Source: Pseudomonas sp. Au-Pse12 (lineage in GTDB: Bacteria; Pseudomonadota; Gammaproteobacteria; Pseudomonadales; Pseudomonadaceae). From it: a stretch of 64,000 nt of DNA. The first letter of the stretch is position 1. Each line of letters opens with the position of its first letter. The notes beneath the pieces are model-generated. The model had not been told where the DNA came from. It did not search any database and saw only the letters and a list, made by a program, of their open reading frames with translations. A program made the translations under genes and the position numbers. Where the stretch lies: assembly GCF_021341665.1 (NCBI RefSeq), contig NZ_JAJTTH010000015.1, forward strand, positions 46,623-110,622. The letters are read 5' to 3'. Below, in pieces: positions 41,527-50,125 of this stretch.

Positions 41527-42540
41527 TCAGAAACCTTCCAGGACGATCTTGCCCTTGGCCTTGCCGCTCTCCAGCAGGGCATGGGCTCGGCGCAGGTTGG
41601 CCGCGTTGATCTGGCCGAAGTGCTCGCCGACCGTGGTCTTCAGGGTGCCGGCGTCGATCAGCTCGGCGACCTTGTTGAGCAGTACATGCTGTTCTTGCAT
41701 GTCGGCGGTTTCGAACAGCGAACGGGTGTACATGAACTCCCAGTGCAACGACAGGCTCTTGCGCTTGAGCTTGGTCACGTCGAGGCTTTTCGGATCGTCG
41801 ATCAGCGCCAGTTTGCCCTGGGGTGCCAGGGCTTCCACCAACTGATCGAGGTGGGCATCGGTCTGGGTCAGGCTGGCGACATGGGTCACCTGGCCTGCGC
41901 CAATGCGCTTGAGTTCGACGCTCAGGGGCTGGCTGTGGTCCACCACCGCATGGGCGCCCAGCTCGCGGACCCAGGCCTGGGTCTGCTCGCGGGAGGCGCT
42001 GCCGATCACCTTGAGGCCGGTCAGTTGCCGGGCCAGTTGGGTAAGGATCGAACCGACCCCGCCGGCAGCGCCGACGATCAGCAGGCTCTGGCCTTTGTCA
42101 GCAGGGTCCTGGCTGATCTGCAGGCGTTCGAACAGCAGCTCCCAGGCCGTGATCGCGGTCAGTGGCAGGGCTGCGGCGGCGGCGAAATCCAGGCTCTTGG
42201 GCATGTGGCCGACAATCCGCTCATCCACGGTGTGCAGCTCGCTGTTGCCGCCGGCCCGGGCGATGGAGCCGGCGTAGAACACCCGGTCGCCGACCTTGAA
42301 CAGGCTGACTTCGCTGCCCACGGCCTTGACCACCCCGGCCACGTCCCAGCCCAACACCTTGGCCGCACCGCCTTCGGGCTGGACGTTCTCGCGGACCTTG
42401 GTGTCCACCGGGTTGACCGAGATGGCCTTGACCTGAACCAGCAGGTCGTGGGGGCCGGCCACCGGCTCGGGCAGTTCGATGTCTTGCAGGGACTTGGGGT
42501 CGTCGATCGGCAGGGAGGCGTAGTAGGCGATGGCTTTCAT
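41527..42540 (-). CDS. Zinc-binding alcohol dehydrogenase family / quinone oxidoreductase-like protein
   Basis: A 337-residue medium-chain dehydrogenase/reductase of the zinc-type alcohol dehydrogenase-like group, close to quinone oxidoreductases. The N-terminal GroES-like domain has VQVKAISVNPVDTKVR and GWDVAGVVKAVGSEV. The NAD(P)H-binding motif is LLIVGAAGGVGSILTQLA. The zinc-ligand residues of classical enzymes are not evident, so a quinone/enone reductase role is likely. The ATG at 42540 lies after AGGA. An ABM monooxygenase gene precedes it by 31 bases on the same strand, probably the same operon, under the divergent LysR regulator. Confidence 0.83.
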   Translation of the reverse strand: MKAIAYYASLPIDDPKSLQDIELPEPVAGPHDLLVQVKAISVNPVDTKVRENVQPEGGAAKVLGWDVAGVVKAVGSEVSLFKVGDRVFYAGSIARAGGNSELHTVDERIVGHMPKSLDFAAAAALPLTAITAWELLFERLQISQDPADKGQSLLIVGAAGGVGSILTQLARQLTGLKVIGSASREQTQAWVRELGAHAVVDHSQPLSVELKRIGAGQVTHVASLTQTDAHLDQLVEALAPQGKLALIDDPKSLDVTKLKRKSLSLHWEFMYTRSLFETADMQEQHVLLNKVAELIDAGTLKTTVGEHFGQINAANLRRAHALLESGKAKGKIVLEGF

Positions 42541-42571
42541 GATGAGTTCCTGATGAGTGTGAGAAATGGGC

Positions 42572-42865
42572 TCAGACGAGCAATTGCAGGCGCTTGAGCT
42601 CGAAGTGCTCGATCGCTTCACGGGTCTGGGCGATGAAGTGCTGGAAATGCGCGGTGTTGTTGTGAAACTCCAGGGCGGCTTCATCGTCCCAGCGTTCCAG
42701 TACGTAGAAGGTGCCCGGCTGTGCGGCGTCCTCATGCAGTTCGTAGTACTGGCAGCCGGTTTCTTCGCGGCTGGGCGGGACCAGGGCGCTGAGTTCGCGC
42801 TTGAGGACGGCTTGCTGCTGGGGCTTGGCGATCAGCGTCGCAATCGCGGTGAAGGCTTGGGACAT
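42572..42865 (-). CDS. Antibiotic biosynthesis monooxygenase (ABM) family, quinol monooxygenase-like
   Basis: A 97-residue ABM-domain protein similar to YgiN. It has the usual core IATLIAKPQQQAVLKRELSALV, TGCQYYELHEDAA, FYVLERWDDEAALEFHNNTAHFQHF. YgiN-type enzymes oxidise quinols; the paired dehydrogenase could recycle the product. It is the first gene in the minus operon. The LysR gene starts 118 bases away on the other strand. Confidence 0.85.
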   Translation of the reverse strand: MSQAFTAIATLIAKPQQQAVLKRELSALVPPSREETGCQYYELHEDAAQPGTFYVLERWDDEAALEFHNNTAHFQHFIAQTREAIEHFELKRLQLLV

Positions 42866-42983
42866 GGGGTTTTCCTCAGGGGGCTGGGCAATGGAGGGGA
42901 TAATTGGCTATTTCTCCTGAAGATAAAACCCGCTAAAAGAGCAGTCTCTTTCAATATTTTTTTGATAATCCGGATGTACACCG

Positions 42984-43892
42984 ATGCTGCGATTCGATGA
43001 CCTGCAATTGTTCGTCCGGGCCGCGGACCTGGGCAGCCTGTCGGCGGCGGCCCGGGTCATGGACCTGTCGCCGGCGGTGGCCAGCGCCGCCCTCAAGCGC
43101 ATCGAAGAACACCTGGGCGCGCGCCTGCTGGCCCGCTCCACCCGCAGCTTGCGGTTGACCGCTGAAGGTGAGGGGTTCCTCGAATACGCCCGCGCCGCCT
43201 TGAGCAACCTGGATGAGGGGCGGCGCCTGTTGGCCAGCGGCCAGGATCAGGTCAGCGGTGTGCTGCAGCTGTCGGCGCCCTCGGATTTTGGCCGCAACCT
43301 GCTGCTGCCCTGGCTCGACGCATTCCAGCGCGAGCACCCCAAGCTCAGCGTGCGCCTGCTGCTGGGGGACCGCATCGCCGACCTGTTCCGCCAGCCGGTG
43401 GACATCGCCCTGCGTTATGGCGAGCCGGAAGATTCGAGCCTGGTGGCGCTGCCGATAGCCCCGGACAACCGGCGGGTGCTGTGCGCCGCTCCCAGCTACC
43501 TGGCCCGTCATGGCGAACCGCGGCAGTTGGAGCAACTGGCCCAGCACAACTGCCTGCTGTACATGCTCGACAGCCGGGCTCACGACCTCTGGAGCTTTTT
43601 TGACGGCAAGCGCGAGGTGAGCCTGACCGTCAGTGGCGACCGCTTGAGCGACGATGCCGATGTGGTGCGGCGCTGGGCCGTGGCCGGCGAGGGGATTGCC
43701 TACAAGTCCTGGCTGGACGTGGCCGACGATGTGCTCGCCGGTCGCCTGCAGATCCTGCTGCCGGAGCTGCGCTGCGAAGGTGCCTCGCTGAACCTGCTGT
43801 GCACCCATAGGGCGCACTTGAGCAAACCGGTGAAGTTGCTGCGCGACCTGCTTCAGCAGCGTTGCGCCGAGATCATTGCCCGCCGCCCGTAG
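42984..43892 (+). CDS. LysR family transcriptional regulator
   Basis: A 302-residue LysR-type regulator. The helix-turn-helix is at about 18-37 (SLSAAARVMDLSPAVASAAL, with LKRIEEHLGARLLARSTRS next). The effector domain begins near 88. It is divergent from the ABM/dehydrogenase operon, which it probably controls in response to a quinone-like or aromatic signal. The intergenic region is short and rich in A+T near the LysR start. Confidence 0.88.
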   Translation: MLRFDDLQLFVRAADLGSLSAAARVMDLSPAVASAALKRIEEHLGARLLARSTRSLRLTAEGEGFLEYARAALSNLDEGRRLLASGQDQVSGVLQLSAPSDFGRNLLLPWLDAFQREHPKLSVRLLLGDRIADLFRQPVDIALRYGEPEDSSLVALPIAPDNRRVLCAAPSYLARHGEPRQLEQLAQHNCLLYMLDSRAHDLWSFFDGKREVSLTVSGDRLSDDADVVRRWAVAGEGIAYKSWLDVADDVLAGRLQILLPELRCEGASLNLLCTHRAHLSKPVKLLRDLLQQRCAEIIARRP

Positions 43893-44027
43893 CAGCCGGC
43901 TTGCCAGTGAACCCGGGCGCCGCGCCCTCGGCGTCGCTGGCGGACGCGAACAGGTCGCCCTCGGCAATCAGTCCCGGCCTCGATCCCGCACACTCGGACG
44001 GTCCAGCATTCAACCGGGGGAACGGGC

Positions 44028-45404
44028 ATGGCCATACAGGGATACAGCGCCGCTGAGCGCCTGGAGCGGTTACCCATCAGCGGTTATCACCGAGTGATCT
44101 TCATCATTATCGCCCTGGCGTTTTTCTTCGATTCCATGGACCTGGCGATGATGACGTTCCTCCTCGGCTCGATCAAAACCGAGTTCGGCCTGAGCTCGGC
44201 CCAGGCCGGCCTGCTGGCCAGCTCGAGTTTTTTCGGCATGGTGCTCGGCGCTTCGCTGTCGGGCATGCTCGCCGACCGCTTCGGGCGCAAGCCGGTGTTC
44301 CAGTGGAGCATCGTGCTCTGGGGCGTGGCCAGCTACCTGTGTTCCACCGCCCAGAGCGTGGACAGCCTGACCCTGTTTCGGGTGCTGCTGGGAATTGGCA
44401 TGGGCATGGAGTTTCCCATCGCCCAATCGATGCTTTCGGAGATGATCCCGGCGCAGCGCCGCGGGCGCTACATCGCCTTGATGGACGGTTTCTGGCCCCT
44501 GGGTTTCGTTGCCGCCGGGGTGTTGTCGTATTTCCTCCTGCCGCTGATCGGCTGGCGCGACATCTTCCTGGTGCTGGCGATTCCGGCGGTGTTCGTGCTG
44601 GTGATCCGCTTCTTCATTCCCGAGTCGCCGCGCTGGCTGGAGCAGGCCGGGCGTCACGCCGATGCGGACCGCGTGCTGGGTGACATCGAGAACAAGGTAC
44701 GGGCTTCCCTGGGCACGGCGCAGTTGCCGGAGCCGGTGCGCCTGCCACGCGTCGACAGTGCGCCGGGGCACTTTTTCTCCGCGCTGAAACAGATCTGGTC
44801 GCCCCTGTACCGGCAACGCACGATGATGATCTGGAGCCTGTGGTTCTTCGCCCTGCTGGGTTTCTACGGGCTGACTTCGTGGCTCAGCGCCTTGCTGCAA
44901 CAATCCGGTTTTGCGGTGACGCAGTCGGTGTACTACACGGTGCTGATTTCCCTGGGCGGGATTCCCGGGTTCCTCATGGCCGCCTGGCTGGTGGAGCGCT
45001 GGGGACGCAAGCCGGTGTGCATCGTGACCTTGCTCGGTGGTGGGGTCATGGCGTTCTTCTACGGACAGAGCGCGGTGTTTGGCGGCAACGTCGGGCTGCT
45101 GATCGGCACCGGGCTGCTGATGCAGTTTTTCCTGTTCGGCATGTGGGCGGTGCTCTACACCTATACGCCCGAGCTGTACCCGACATCGGCCCGGGCCACG
45201 GGCTCGGGTTTTGCTTCGGCGGTGGGGCGCATCGGTTCGTTGCTGGGGCCGCTGGTGACCGGGCTGGTGTTTCCCGTCACCGGGCAGGGCGGGGTGTTTG
45301 CCTTGGGGGCGGCGTGCTTTGTGATTGCCGCGGGAGTGGTCTGGCTGTTCGGGATGGAAACCCGGGGCAGGACCCTGGAGGAGTTGAGCGAGGCGGGAAA
45401 TTGA
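44028..45404 (+). CDS. MFS transporter, sugar-porter/niacin-type group
   Basis: A 458-residue 12-helix MFS permease. Conserved blocks: FFFDSMDLAMMTFLLGSIKTEFGL in helix 1, GMLADRFGRKPVFQ (motif A), IGMGMEFPIAQSMLSEMIPAQRRGRY, PESPRWLEQAGR and ELYPTSARATGSGFASAVGRIGS. These fit the SP/AAHS/NiaP group. The adjacent deaminase hints at a purine, nicotinate or similar substrate, but nothing in the sequence settles it. It is followed by a REP pair and then the convergent deaminase gene. Confidence 0.83.
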   Translation: MAIQGYSAAERLERLPISGYHRVIFIIIALAFFFDSMDLAMMTFLLGSIKTEFGLSSAQAGLLASSSFFGMVLGASLSGMLADRFGRKPVFQWSIVLWGVASYLCSTAQSVDSLTLFRVLLGIGMGMEFPIAQSMLSEMIPAQRRGRYIALMDGFWPLGFVAAGVLSYFLLPLIGWRDIFLVLAIPAVFVLVIRFFIPESPRWLEQAGRHADADRVLGDIENKVRASLGTAQLPEPVRLPRVDSAPGHFFSALKQIWSPLYRQRTMMIWSLWFFALLGFYGLTSWLSALLQQSGFAVTQSVYYTVLISLGGIPGFLMAAWLVERWGRKPVCIVTLLGGGVMAFFYGQSAVFGGNVGLLIGTGLLMQFFLFGMWAVLYTYTPELYPTSARATGSGFASAVGRIGSLLGPLVTGLVFPVTGQGGVFALGAACFVIAAGVVWLFGMETRGRTLEELSEAGN

Positions 45405-45406
45405 GG

Positions 45407-45460
45407 TTCGCCGGCCAGCCGTCTCCTACAGGTTGGTGTAGGAGACGGCTGGCCGGCGAA
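45407..45460. repeat. REP pair: 24-bp perfect inverted repeat
   Basis: Two 24-base arms (45407-45430 and 45437-45460) are perfect inverse complements: TTCGCCGGCCAGCCGTCTCC and four more bases, then a 6-base spacer. Outer ends are TTCGCCGGCC, the REP hallmark. It lies between the converging MFS and deaminase genes and could act as a bidirectional transcript end. Confidence 0.88.
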
Positions 45461-45465
45461 GGCCG

Positions 45466-46419
45466 TTACGGCTTGACCAGCCGTGCATCCAGGCTGTTCT
45501 GCGCCAGGCGCCGGGCCTGGTCCTGGGTCATCCCCAGGTCGGTGTACAGGGCGTGGAAGTTCTCGGTGACGTAGCCGCCGAAGTACGCCGGGTCATCGGA
45601 GTTGACCGTGACCTTCACCCCGCGCTCGAGCATTTGCAGGATGTTGTGCTGGGACATGTGGTCGAACACGCAGAGCTTGGTGTTGGACAGCGGGCACACG
45701 GTCAGCGGGATCTGCTCGTCGATGATGCGCTGCATCAGCCGCTCGTCCTCGAAGGCGCGCACGCCGTGGTCGATGCGCTGGATCTTCAAAAGGTCCAGGG
45801 CTTCCCAGATGTACTCCGGTGGGCCTTCCTCGCCGGCGTGGGCGACGGTCAGGAAGCCTTCGCTGCGCGCGCGGTCGAACACCTGCTGGAACTTGCTCGG
45901 CGGGTGGCCCATTTCCGAGCTGTCCAGGCCCACGGCAACGAAGGCATCGCGAAACGGCAGCGCCTGGTCGAGGGTCTTCTGTGCTTCTTCTTCGCTCAAG
46001 TGGCGCAGGAAACTGAGGATCAGGCCGCTGGTGATGCCCAGTTGCTGCTCGCCGTCTTTCAAGGCGCTGGCGATGCCGTTGAGCACCACTTCGAACGGGA
46101 TGCCGCGGTCGGTGTGGGTCTGCGGGTCGAAGAACGGCTCGGTGTGGATCACGTTCTGCTCTTTGCAGCGCAGCAGGTAGGCCCAGGTCAGGTCGTAGAA
46201 ATCCTGGGAGGTGCGCAGCACATCGGCGCCCTGGTAATACAGGTCGAGGAATTCCTGCAGGTTGTTGAAGGCGTAGGCCTTGCGCAGGGTTTCGACGTCG
46301 CTCCAGGGCAAGGCGATCTTGTTGCGTTCGGCCAGGGCGAACAGCAGTTCCGGTTCCAGGGAACCTTCCAGGTGCAGGTGCAACTCGGCCTTGGGCAAGG
46401 CGTTCAGCCAGTCATACAT
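45466..46419 (-). CDS. add: Adenine/adenosine deaminase (adenosine deaminase superfamily)
   Basis: A 317-residue zinc hydrolase. Metal ligands are in ELHLHLEGSL (about 12-21), the acid/base Glu in VAHAGEEGPPEY, the His of RIDHGVRAFED, and SDDPAYFGGYVTENF. The P. aeruginosa protein of this type (PA0148) was characterised as an adenine deaminase; the family name is adenosine deaminase. It yields hypoxanthine (or inosine). The gene follows the dioxygenase-like gene on the same strand, after a terminator. Confidence 0.9.
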   Translation of the reverse strand: MYDWLNALPKAELHLHLEGSLEPELLFALAERNKIALPWSDVETLRKAYAFNNLQEFLDLYYQGADVLRTSQDFYDLTWAYLLRCKEQNVIHTEPFFDPQTHTDRGIPFEVVLNGIASALKDGEQQLGITSGLILSFLRHLSEEEAQKTLDQALPFRDAFVAVGLDSSEMGHPPSKFQQVFDRARSEGFLTVAHAGEEGPPEYIWEALDLLKIQRIDHGVRAFEDERLMQRIIDEQIPLTVCPLSNTKLCVFDHMSQHNILQMLERGVKVTVNSDDPAYFGGYVTENFHALYTDLGMTQDQARRLAQNSLDARLVKP

Positions 46420-46535
46420 GGTGTTGTCTCATCAGGTGCAGGCGGGCGCTGCCAGAGTGATGCGCTGCCGGGGCCGTGCCCTTCTCTGGGGAACGGGCCG
46501 CGGTTGCGGCTATCGCCAGGTTTTCACCGGGCCCG

Positions 46536-46563
46536 AAAAAGCCGCCATTCTACATCTGGCGGC
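46536..46563 (-). terminator. Rho-independent terminator after the dioxygenase-like gene
   Basis: On the minus strand GCCGCCA-N9-TGGCGGC is followed by five T residues. It lies 35 bases beyond the dioxygenase stop and may separate or attenuate the deaminase gene. Confidence 0.8.
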
Positions 46564-46597
46564 GCCATTGTTCGGTAAAACCTGACCGAATGGGCGA

Positions 46598-47563
46598 TCA
46601 GGCCTGCTCCAGCTCGCGGCGATAGGCGTAGGTATCGGCAAAGCGCGACAGCAGGAATTCGGCGCAGGTGGTCACCGGGTACTTGGCCGGGTGCTCCGCG
46701 TCCTGGCAGCCGGGCAGGCATTCGATGCGGGTGTCCGGGTGCGGCTCGGCGAAGAACGGCATCGAGTAGCGGTCCACCCCCAGCGGGCTGATGACCCGGT
46801 GCGGGGTCGACAGGTAACGGTCGTTGCTCCAGCGCGCCATCATGTCGCCGAGGTTGACCACGAAGCTGCCTTCAATGGGCGGTGCGTCGATCCACTGCCC
46901 CTGGACGTTGCGCACCTGCAAGCCGCCGGCGGCGTCCTGGTAGAGCAGGGTGATGCAGCCATAGTCGGTGTGGGCGCCAGCGCCTTGCTGTTCTTCGCTG
47001 CTGGCGGTGTGGCGCGGTGGGTAGTGGATCAGCCGCAGCACGCTGACCGGGTCCTGGAAGCGGCGGTCGAAGAAGTCGCGCTCGATGCCCAGGGCCAGGG
47101 TCATGGCCCGCAGCAGGGTCTGGGCCAGGGCCTGCATGTCCTGGTAGTGCTGCTCCATCAGGGCCTGCCAGCCGGGCAGGTGCGGGTGGCGATTGGGGCC
47201 GCGCAGGGGCTTGTCCGCCAGCACTTCGGGATGCTCGGCCGGCAGGTGCAGGCCCATGTCGAAGGTTTCCTTGAGGTCGCTGGGCTTGCTTGGGTCCAGC
47301 TGCTCGGTGGCGATGGCGCCGTAGCCGCGATGGTGGCGGCTCTGGGTGATGTCGATCTTGAGTTTTTCGGCGTTGGGCAGGGCGAAGAAGTGCTTGGCCA
47401 TGGCCAGCAATTGCTCGATGCGTTGCGCGCTGATCGGGTGGCCCTTGATGTAGAAGAAGCCCCACTCGCGACAGGCGCGGTCGATCTGCTTGGCGACACT
47501 GTCCCAGCCTGGCTGGGCATCCTGATACAGCGGGCTGATATCGATGATCGGCAGTTGATTCAT
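46598..47563 (-). CDS. 2-oxoglutarate/Fe(II)-dependent dioxygenase (isopenicillin N synthase family)
   Basis: A 321-residue enzyme of the isopenicillin N synthase/DIOX_N-2OG-FeII group. The iron triad is visible as His-x-Asp in GAHTDYGCITLLYQD and the distal His in STPHRVISPLGVDRYS; the Arg that binds 2-oxoglutarate lies in the same stretch. The DIOX_N part starts LPIIDISPL. The P. aeruginosa PA0147 occupies the same position next to the deaminase. Its substrate is unknown; a purine or xanthine derivative is suggested by context. Confidence 0.87.
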   Translation of the reverse strand: MNQLPIIDISPLYQDAQPGWDSVAKQIDRACREWGFFYIKGHPISAQRIEQLLAMAKHFFALPNAEKLKIDITQSRHHRGYGAIATEQLDPSKPSDLKETFDMGLHLPAEHPEVLADKPLRGPNRHPHLPGWQALMEQHYQDMQALAQTLLRAMTLALGIERDFFDRRFQDPVSVLRLIHYPPRHTASSEEQQGAGAHTDYGCITLLYQDAAGGLQVRNVQGQWIDAPPIEGSFVVNLGDMMARWSNDRYLSTPHRVISPLGVDRYSMPFFAEPHPDTRIECLPGCQDAEHPAKYPVTTCAEFLLSRFADTYAYRRELEQA

Positions 47564-47594
47564 GAAAAGGCTCCCATCCGGTTGGCGGTCCGCC

Positions 47595-47621
47595 GTCGCT
47601 GCCGGCTGCTCCGGCAGCGAC
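47595..47621 (-). other. Intercistronic stem-loop after the BMP gene
   Basis: GTCGCTGCCGG pairs with CCGGCAGCGAC across a 5-base loop, with no T-tract. It sits between the binding-protein gene and the dioxygenase gene. Such hairpins often protect the upstream mRNA and give more binding protein than downstream enzyme. Confidence 0.6.
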
Positions 47622-47628
47622 GACCGGC

Positions 47629-48711
47629 TTATTTAGGGAGGTCCGCCCGCAGGCCTTCGACGTAGTAATTCATCGAGGCCAGTTCGGCGTTGCTGGCGCT
47701 GACCCCCGCGGCGATTTTTTCGACCCCGGCCTGGTCCTTGATCGGGCCGGTGAACGGGTGGAACTCGCCGCTCTTGATGCTGGCGATGATCTGCTCGGCC
47801 TCGGCTTTCACCGGGGCCGGCAGCAGGTCGCTGAGGGGCAGCTCAACCGTACCCTCTTTCAGGCCGCCCCAGTAGTCCTGGGATTTCCAGCTGTGGTCCA
47901 GCACCCCTTGGGTGGCCTGGATGTAGTGCGGGGCCCAGTTGTTGACGATGGAGGTCAGCACCGCCTTGGGGCCGAAGTGGGCCATGTCCGAGGCGTAGCC
48001 CACCGCGTAGACGCCGCGGCGCTCCGCGGCCTGGATCGGGGCCGGGCTGTCGGTGTGCTGGAAGATCACGTCGGCACCCTGGTCGATCAGGGCGTTGGCG
48101 GCGTCGGCTTCCTTGCCCGGGTCGAACCAGGAGTTGACCCACACCACCTTGATCTCGGTGCCCGGGTTGTACTTGTTCAGGGCCAGCTGGATGGCGTTGA
48201 TGTCGCGGATCACTTCCGGGATCGGGAACGAGGCGACGTAGCCGATCTTCTTGCTCTTGGTCATCTTCGCCGCGAGAAAGCCGCCGACGTAACGCCCCTC
48301 GTACGTGCGCGCCAGGTAGGTGCCGAGGTTCTTGTCCTGCTTGTAGCCGGTGGCGTGTTCGAAGGTCACCTTGGGGAACTGCCGGGCGACTTTCAGGGTG
48401 GGGTTCATGTAGCCGAAGGAGGTGGTGAAGATCAGGTCGTAGTTGTCCTTGGCCATGTTGCGGATCACCCGCTCGGCATCGGCGCCCTCGGCCACGTTCT
48501 CGACGTAGTTGGTCTTGATCTGCTCGCCGAATTGTTCCGCCAGGGCCTTGCGTCCCTGCTCATGCTGATAGGTCCAGCCATGGTCGCCGATGGGGCCGAT
48601 GTAGACGAAGCCGACCTTCAGCGGATCGGCGGCACTGGCGGCGAGGCTGGCACTCAGGCCGACGGCGGCGGCCAGGGCGCAGAGCAACTTGTGCAACGGG
48701 CGTGTATGCAT
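47629..48711 (-). CDS. BMP-family ABC transporter substrate-binding protein (purine/nucleoside type)
   Basis: A 360-residue periplasmic binding protein of the BMP/PnrA family, which binds purine nucleosides or nucleobases. A signal peptide ends near residue 28 (AASAAD). The mature part starts PLKVGFVYIGPIGDHGWTYQHEQGRK, a family signature, and has AVLTSIVNNWAPHYIQATQGVL. I chose the ATG at 48711, with GGAG nine bases before. Its transport partners are the ABC genes at 54159-57768, about 5 kb away. It starts the run binding protein, dioxygenase, deaminase. Confidence 0.88.
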   Translation of the reverse strand: MHTRPLHKLLCALAAAVGLSASLAASAADPLKVGFVYIGPIGDHGWTYQHEQGRKALAEQFGEQIKTNYVENVAEGADAERVIRNMAKDNYDLIFTTSFGYMNPTLKVARQFPKVTFEHATGYKQDKNLGTYLARTYEGRYVGGFLAAKMTKSKKIGYVASFPIPEVIRDINAIQLALNKYNPGTEIKVVWVNSWFDPGKEADAANALIDQGADVIFQHTDSPAPIQAAERRGVYAVGYASDMAHFGPKAVLTSIVNNWAPHYIQATQGVLDHSWKSQDYWGGLKEGTVELPLSDLLPAPVKAEAEQIIASIKSGEFHPFTGPIKDQAGVEKIAAGVSASNAELASMNYYVEGLRADLPK

Positions 48712-48846
48712 GAATGAAAGCTCCATCTTGTTGTGAGGGTTGGCTGGGGCGGCAAGCGCTGGAGGGCAATGCAAATAGCTGACCAACAGGACAACAAAGA
48801 GCGGCGTTGCGCCGGCGGGGCGGTTGCCATGGGGTTTGGGGGCGCG

Positions 48847-48906
48847 CTTTTCGCTGGCAAGCCAACTCCTGCCGGCACGGGTGTAGAAGCGGGCGTGCCG
48901 GCGAAG
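48847..48906. repeat. REP pair upstream of the BMP gene
   Basis: TTTTCGCTGGCAAGCCAACTC near 48848 and the inverse-type TGTAGAAGCGGGCGTGCCGG near 48882 form a REP doublet with imperfect arms. It lies between the divergent BMP and chaA genes. Confidence 0.6.
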
Positions 48907-48950
48907 CGCCTTTCAGGAACCAACCCGGTGCGCGGCGCCTGAGGCTGGTG

Positions 48951-48976
48951 CACTAACATGTAACGAAACGTTAGTG
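48951..48976. promoter_or_regulatory. Inverted repeat upstream of chaA
   Basis: CACTAAC and GTTAGTG are separated by 12 bases. They lie 61 bases before the chaA start and could be an operator or a promoter-associated dyad. The binding protein is unknown. Confidence 0.4.
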
Positions 48977-49036
48977 ACTCGAAGCCGTCTTTCACTCATC
49001 TCCTGTACTCGTTTTTATTCCCGTCAAAGGACTGCA

Positions 49037-50125
49037 ATGCTCACTTCTCTCAAGCAAGAACAGTTTCTACTGCTTGCGCTGCTGGCTGCCGTGGCCGCCT
49101 ATCCCCTGGAACACCTGTTGCTCAATAGCGGCCAAGGCATCGCCCTGACGGCCGGGTTGGTGCTGATCGGCTTTATCGTCATCGCCTCGATGCGCGTTGC
49201 CCACCACGCTGAGCTGCTGGCGGAAAAGGTCGGTGACCCCTACGGCACCATGATCCTGACCCTGGCCGCGGTGCTGGTGGAGGTGGTGATCCTGGCCATC
49301 ATGATGAGCAACGAAGCCTCGCCGACCCTGGTGCGCGACACCATCTATTCGGCGGTGATGCTGGACATCAACGGCATCCTCGGCCTGGCCGCTCTGATGG
49401 GCGGCATCAAGCATGGCGAGCAGCCCTACAACGACGATTCGGCGCGCACCTACAGCGTGATGATCCTCACCGCCATGGGCGTGTCGATGGTGGTGCCGGA
49501 GTTCATCCCCGAAGCCGACTGGAAGGTCTACTCGGCCTTCACCATTGGCGCGATGGTGGTGCTCTACACCCTGTTCCTGCGTATGCAGGTCGGGCCGCAC
49601 AGTTACTTCTTCAGCTACAGCTACCCGGAAAAGCGCCGTAGTAAAGAGGCCCAGGAACAACCCCACGCCGTCAACCTGGCCTGGAGCGTCGGCATCCTGG
49701 TGTTCGGCGTGGTGGTGATCGGCGCCCTGGCCGAGGTGATGTCCAAGACCCTGGACCTGGGGCTGGAAGGTACAGGTGCGCCGCCGGTGATCACGGCGAT
49801 TCTGGTGGCGGCCATTTCCGCTGCGCCGGAAATTCTCACGGCCCTGCGCGCGGCGCTGGCCAATCGCATGCAGTCGGTGGTCAACGTGGCCCTGGGGGCC
49901 TCCCTGTCGACGGTGATCCTCACGGTTCCGGTGATGGAGGCCATGGCCCTGTACACCGGGCAGCCGTTTCAGATGGCCATGACCCCGGTGCAGACGGTGA
50001 TGGTGTTCATCACCCTGATTGTCAGCGCGATCAACCTCAACGACGGTGAAACCAACGCCATTGAAGGCATGACCCACTTCGTTCTGTTTGCGACCTTTAT
50101 CATGCTGTCGCTGCTGGGTCTTTAA
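49037..50125 (+). CDS. chaA: Calcium/sodium:proton antiporter ChaA
   Basis: A 362-residue cation exchanger of the CaCA superfamily, exporting Ca2+ or Na+ in exchange for H+. Both family repeats are visible: GDPYGTMILTLAAVLVEVVILAIMM (with the transport Glu) and a second near APPVITAILVAAISAAPEILTALRAALANRMQ. About eleven membrane segments are present. AAAGGA precedes the ATG at 49037. The 3' end overlaps the convergent SUMF1-like gene by 4 bases. Confidence 0.88.
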   Translation: MLTSLKQEQFLLLALLAAVAAYPLEHLLLNSGQGIALTAGLVLIGFIVIASMRVAHHAELLAEKVGDPYGTMILTLAAVLVEVVILAIMMSNEASPTLVRDTIYSAVMLDINGILGLAALMGGIKHGEQPYNDDSARTYSVMILTAMGVSMVVPEFIPEADWKVYSAFTIGAMVVLYTLFLRMQVGPHSYFFSYSYPEKRRSKEAQEQPHAVNLAWSVGILVFGVVVIGALAEVMSKTLDLGLEGTGAPPVITAILVAAISAAPEILTALRAALANRMQSVVNVALGASLSTVILTVPVMEAMALYTGQPFQMAMTPVQTVMVFITLIVSAINLNDGETNAIEGMTHFVLFATFIMLSLLGL

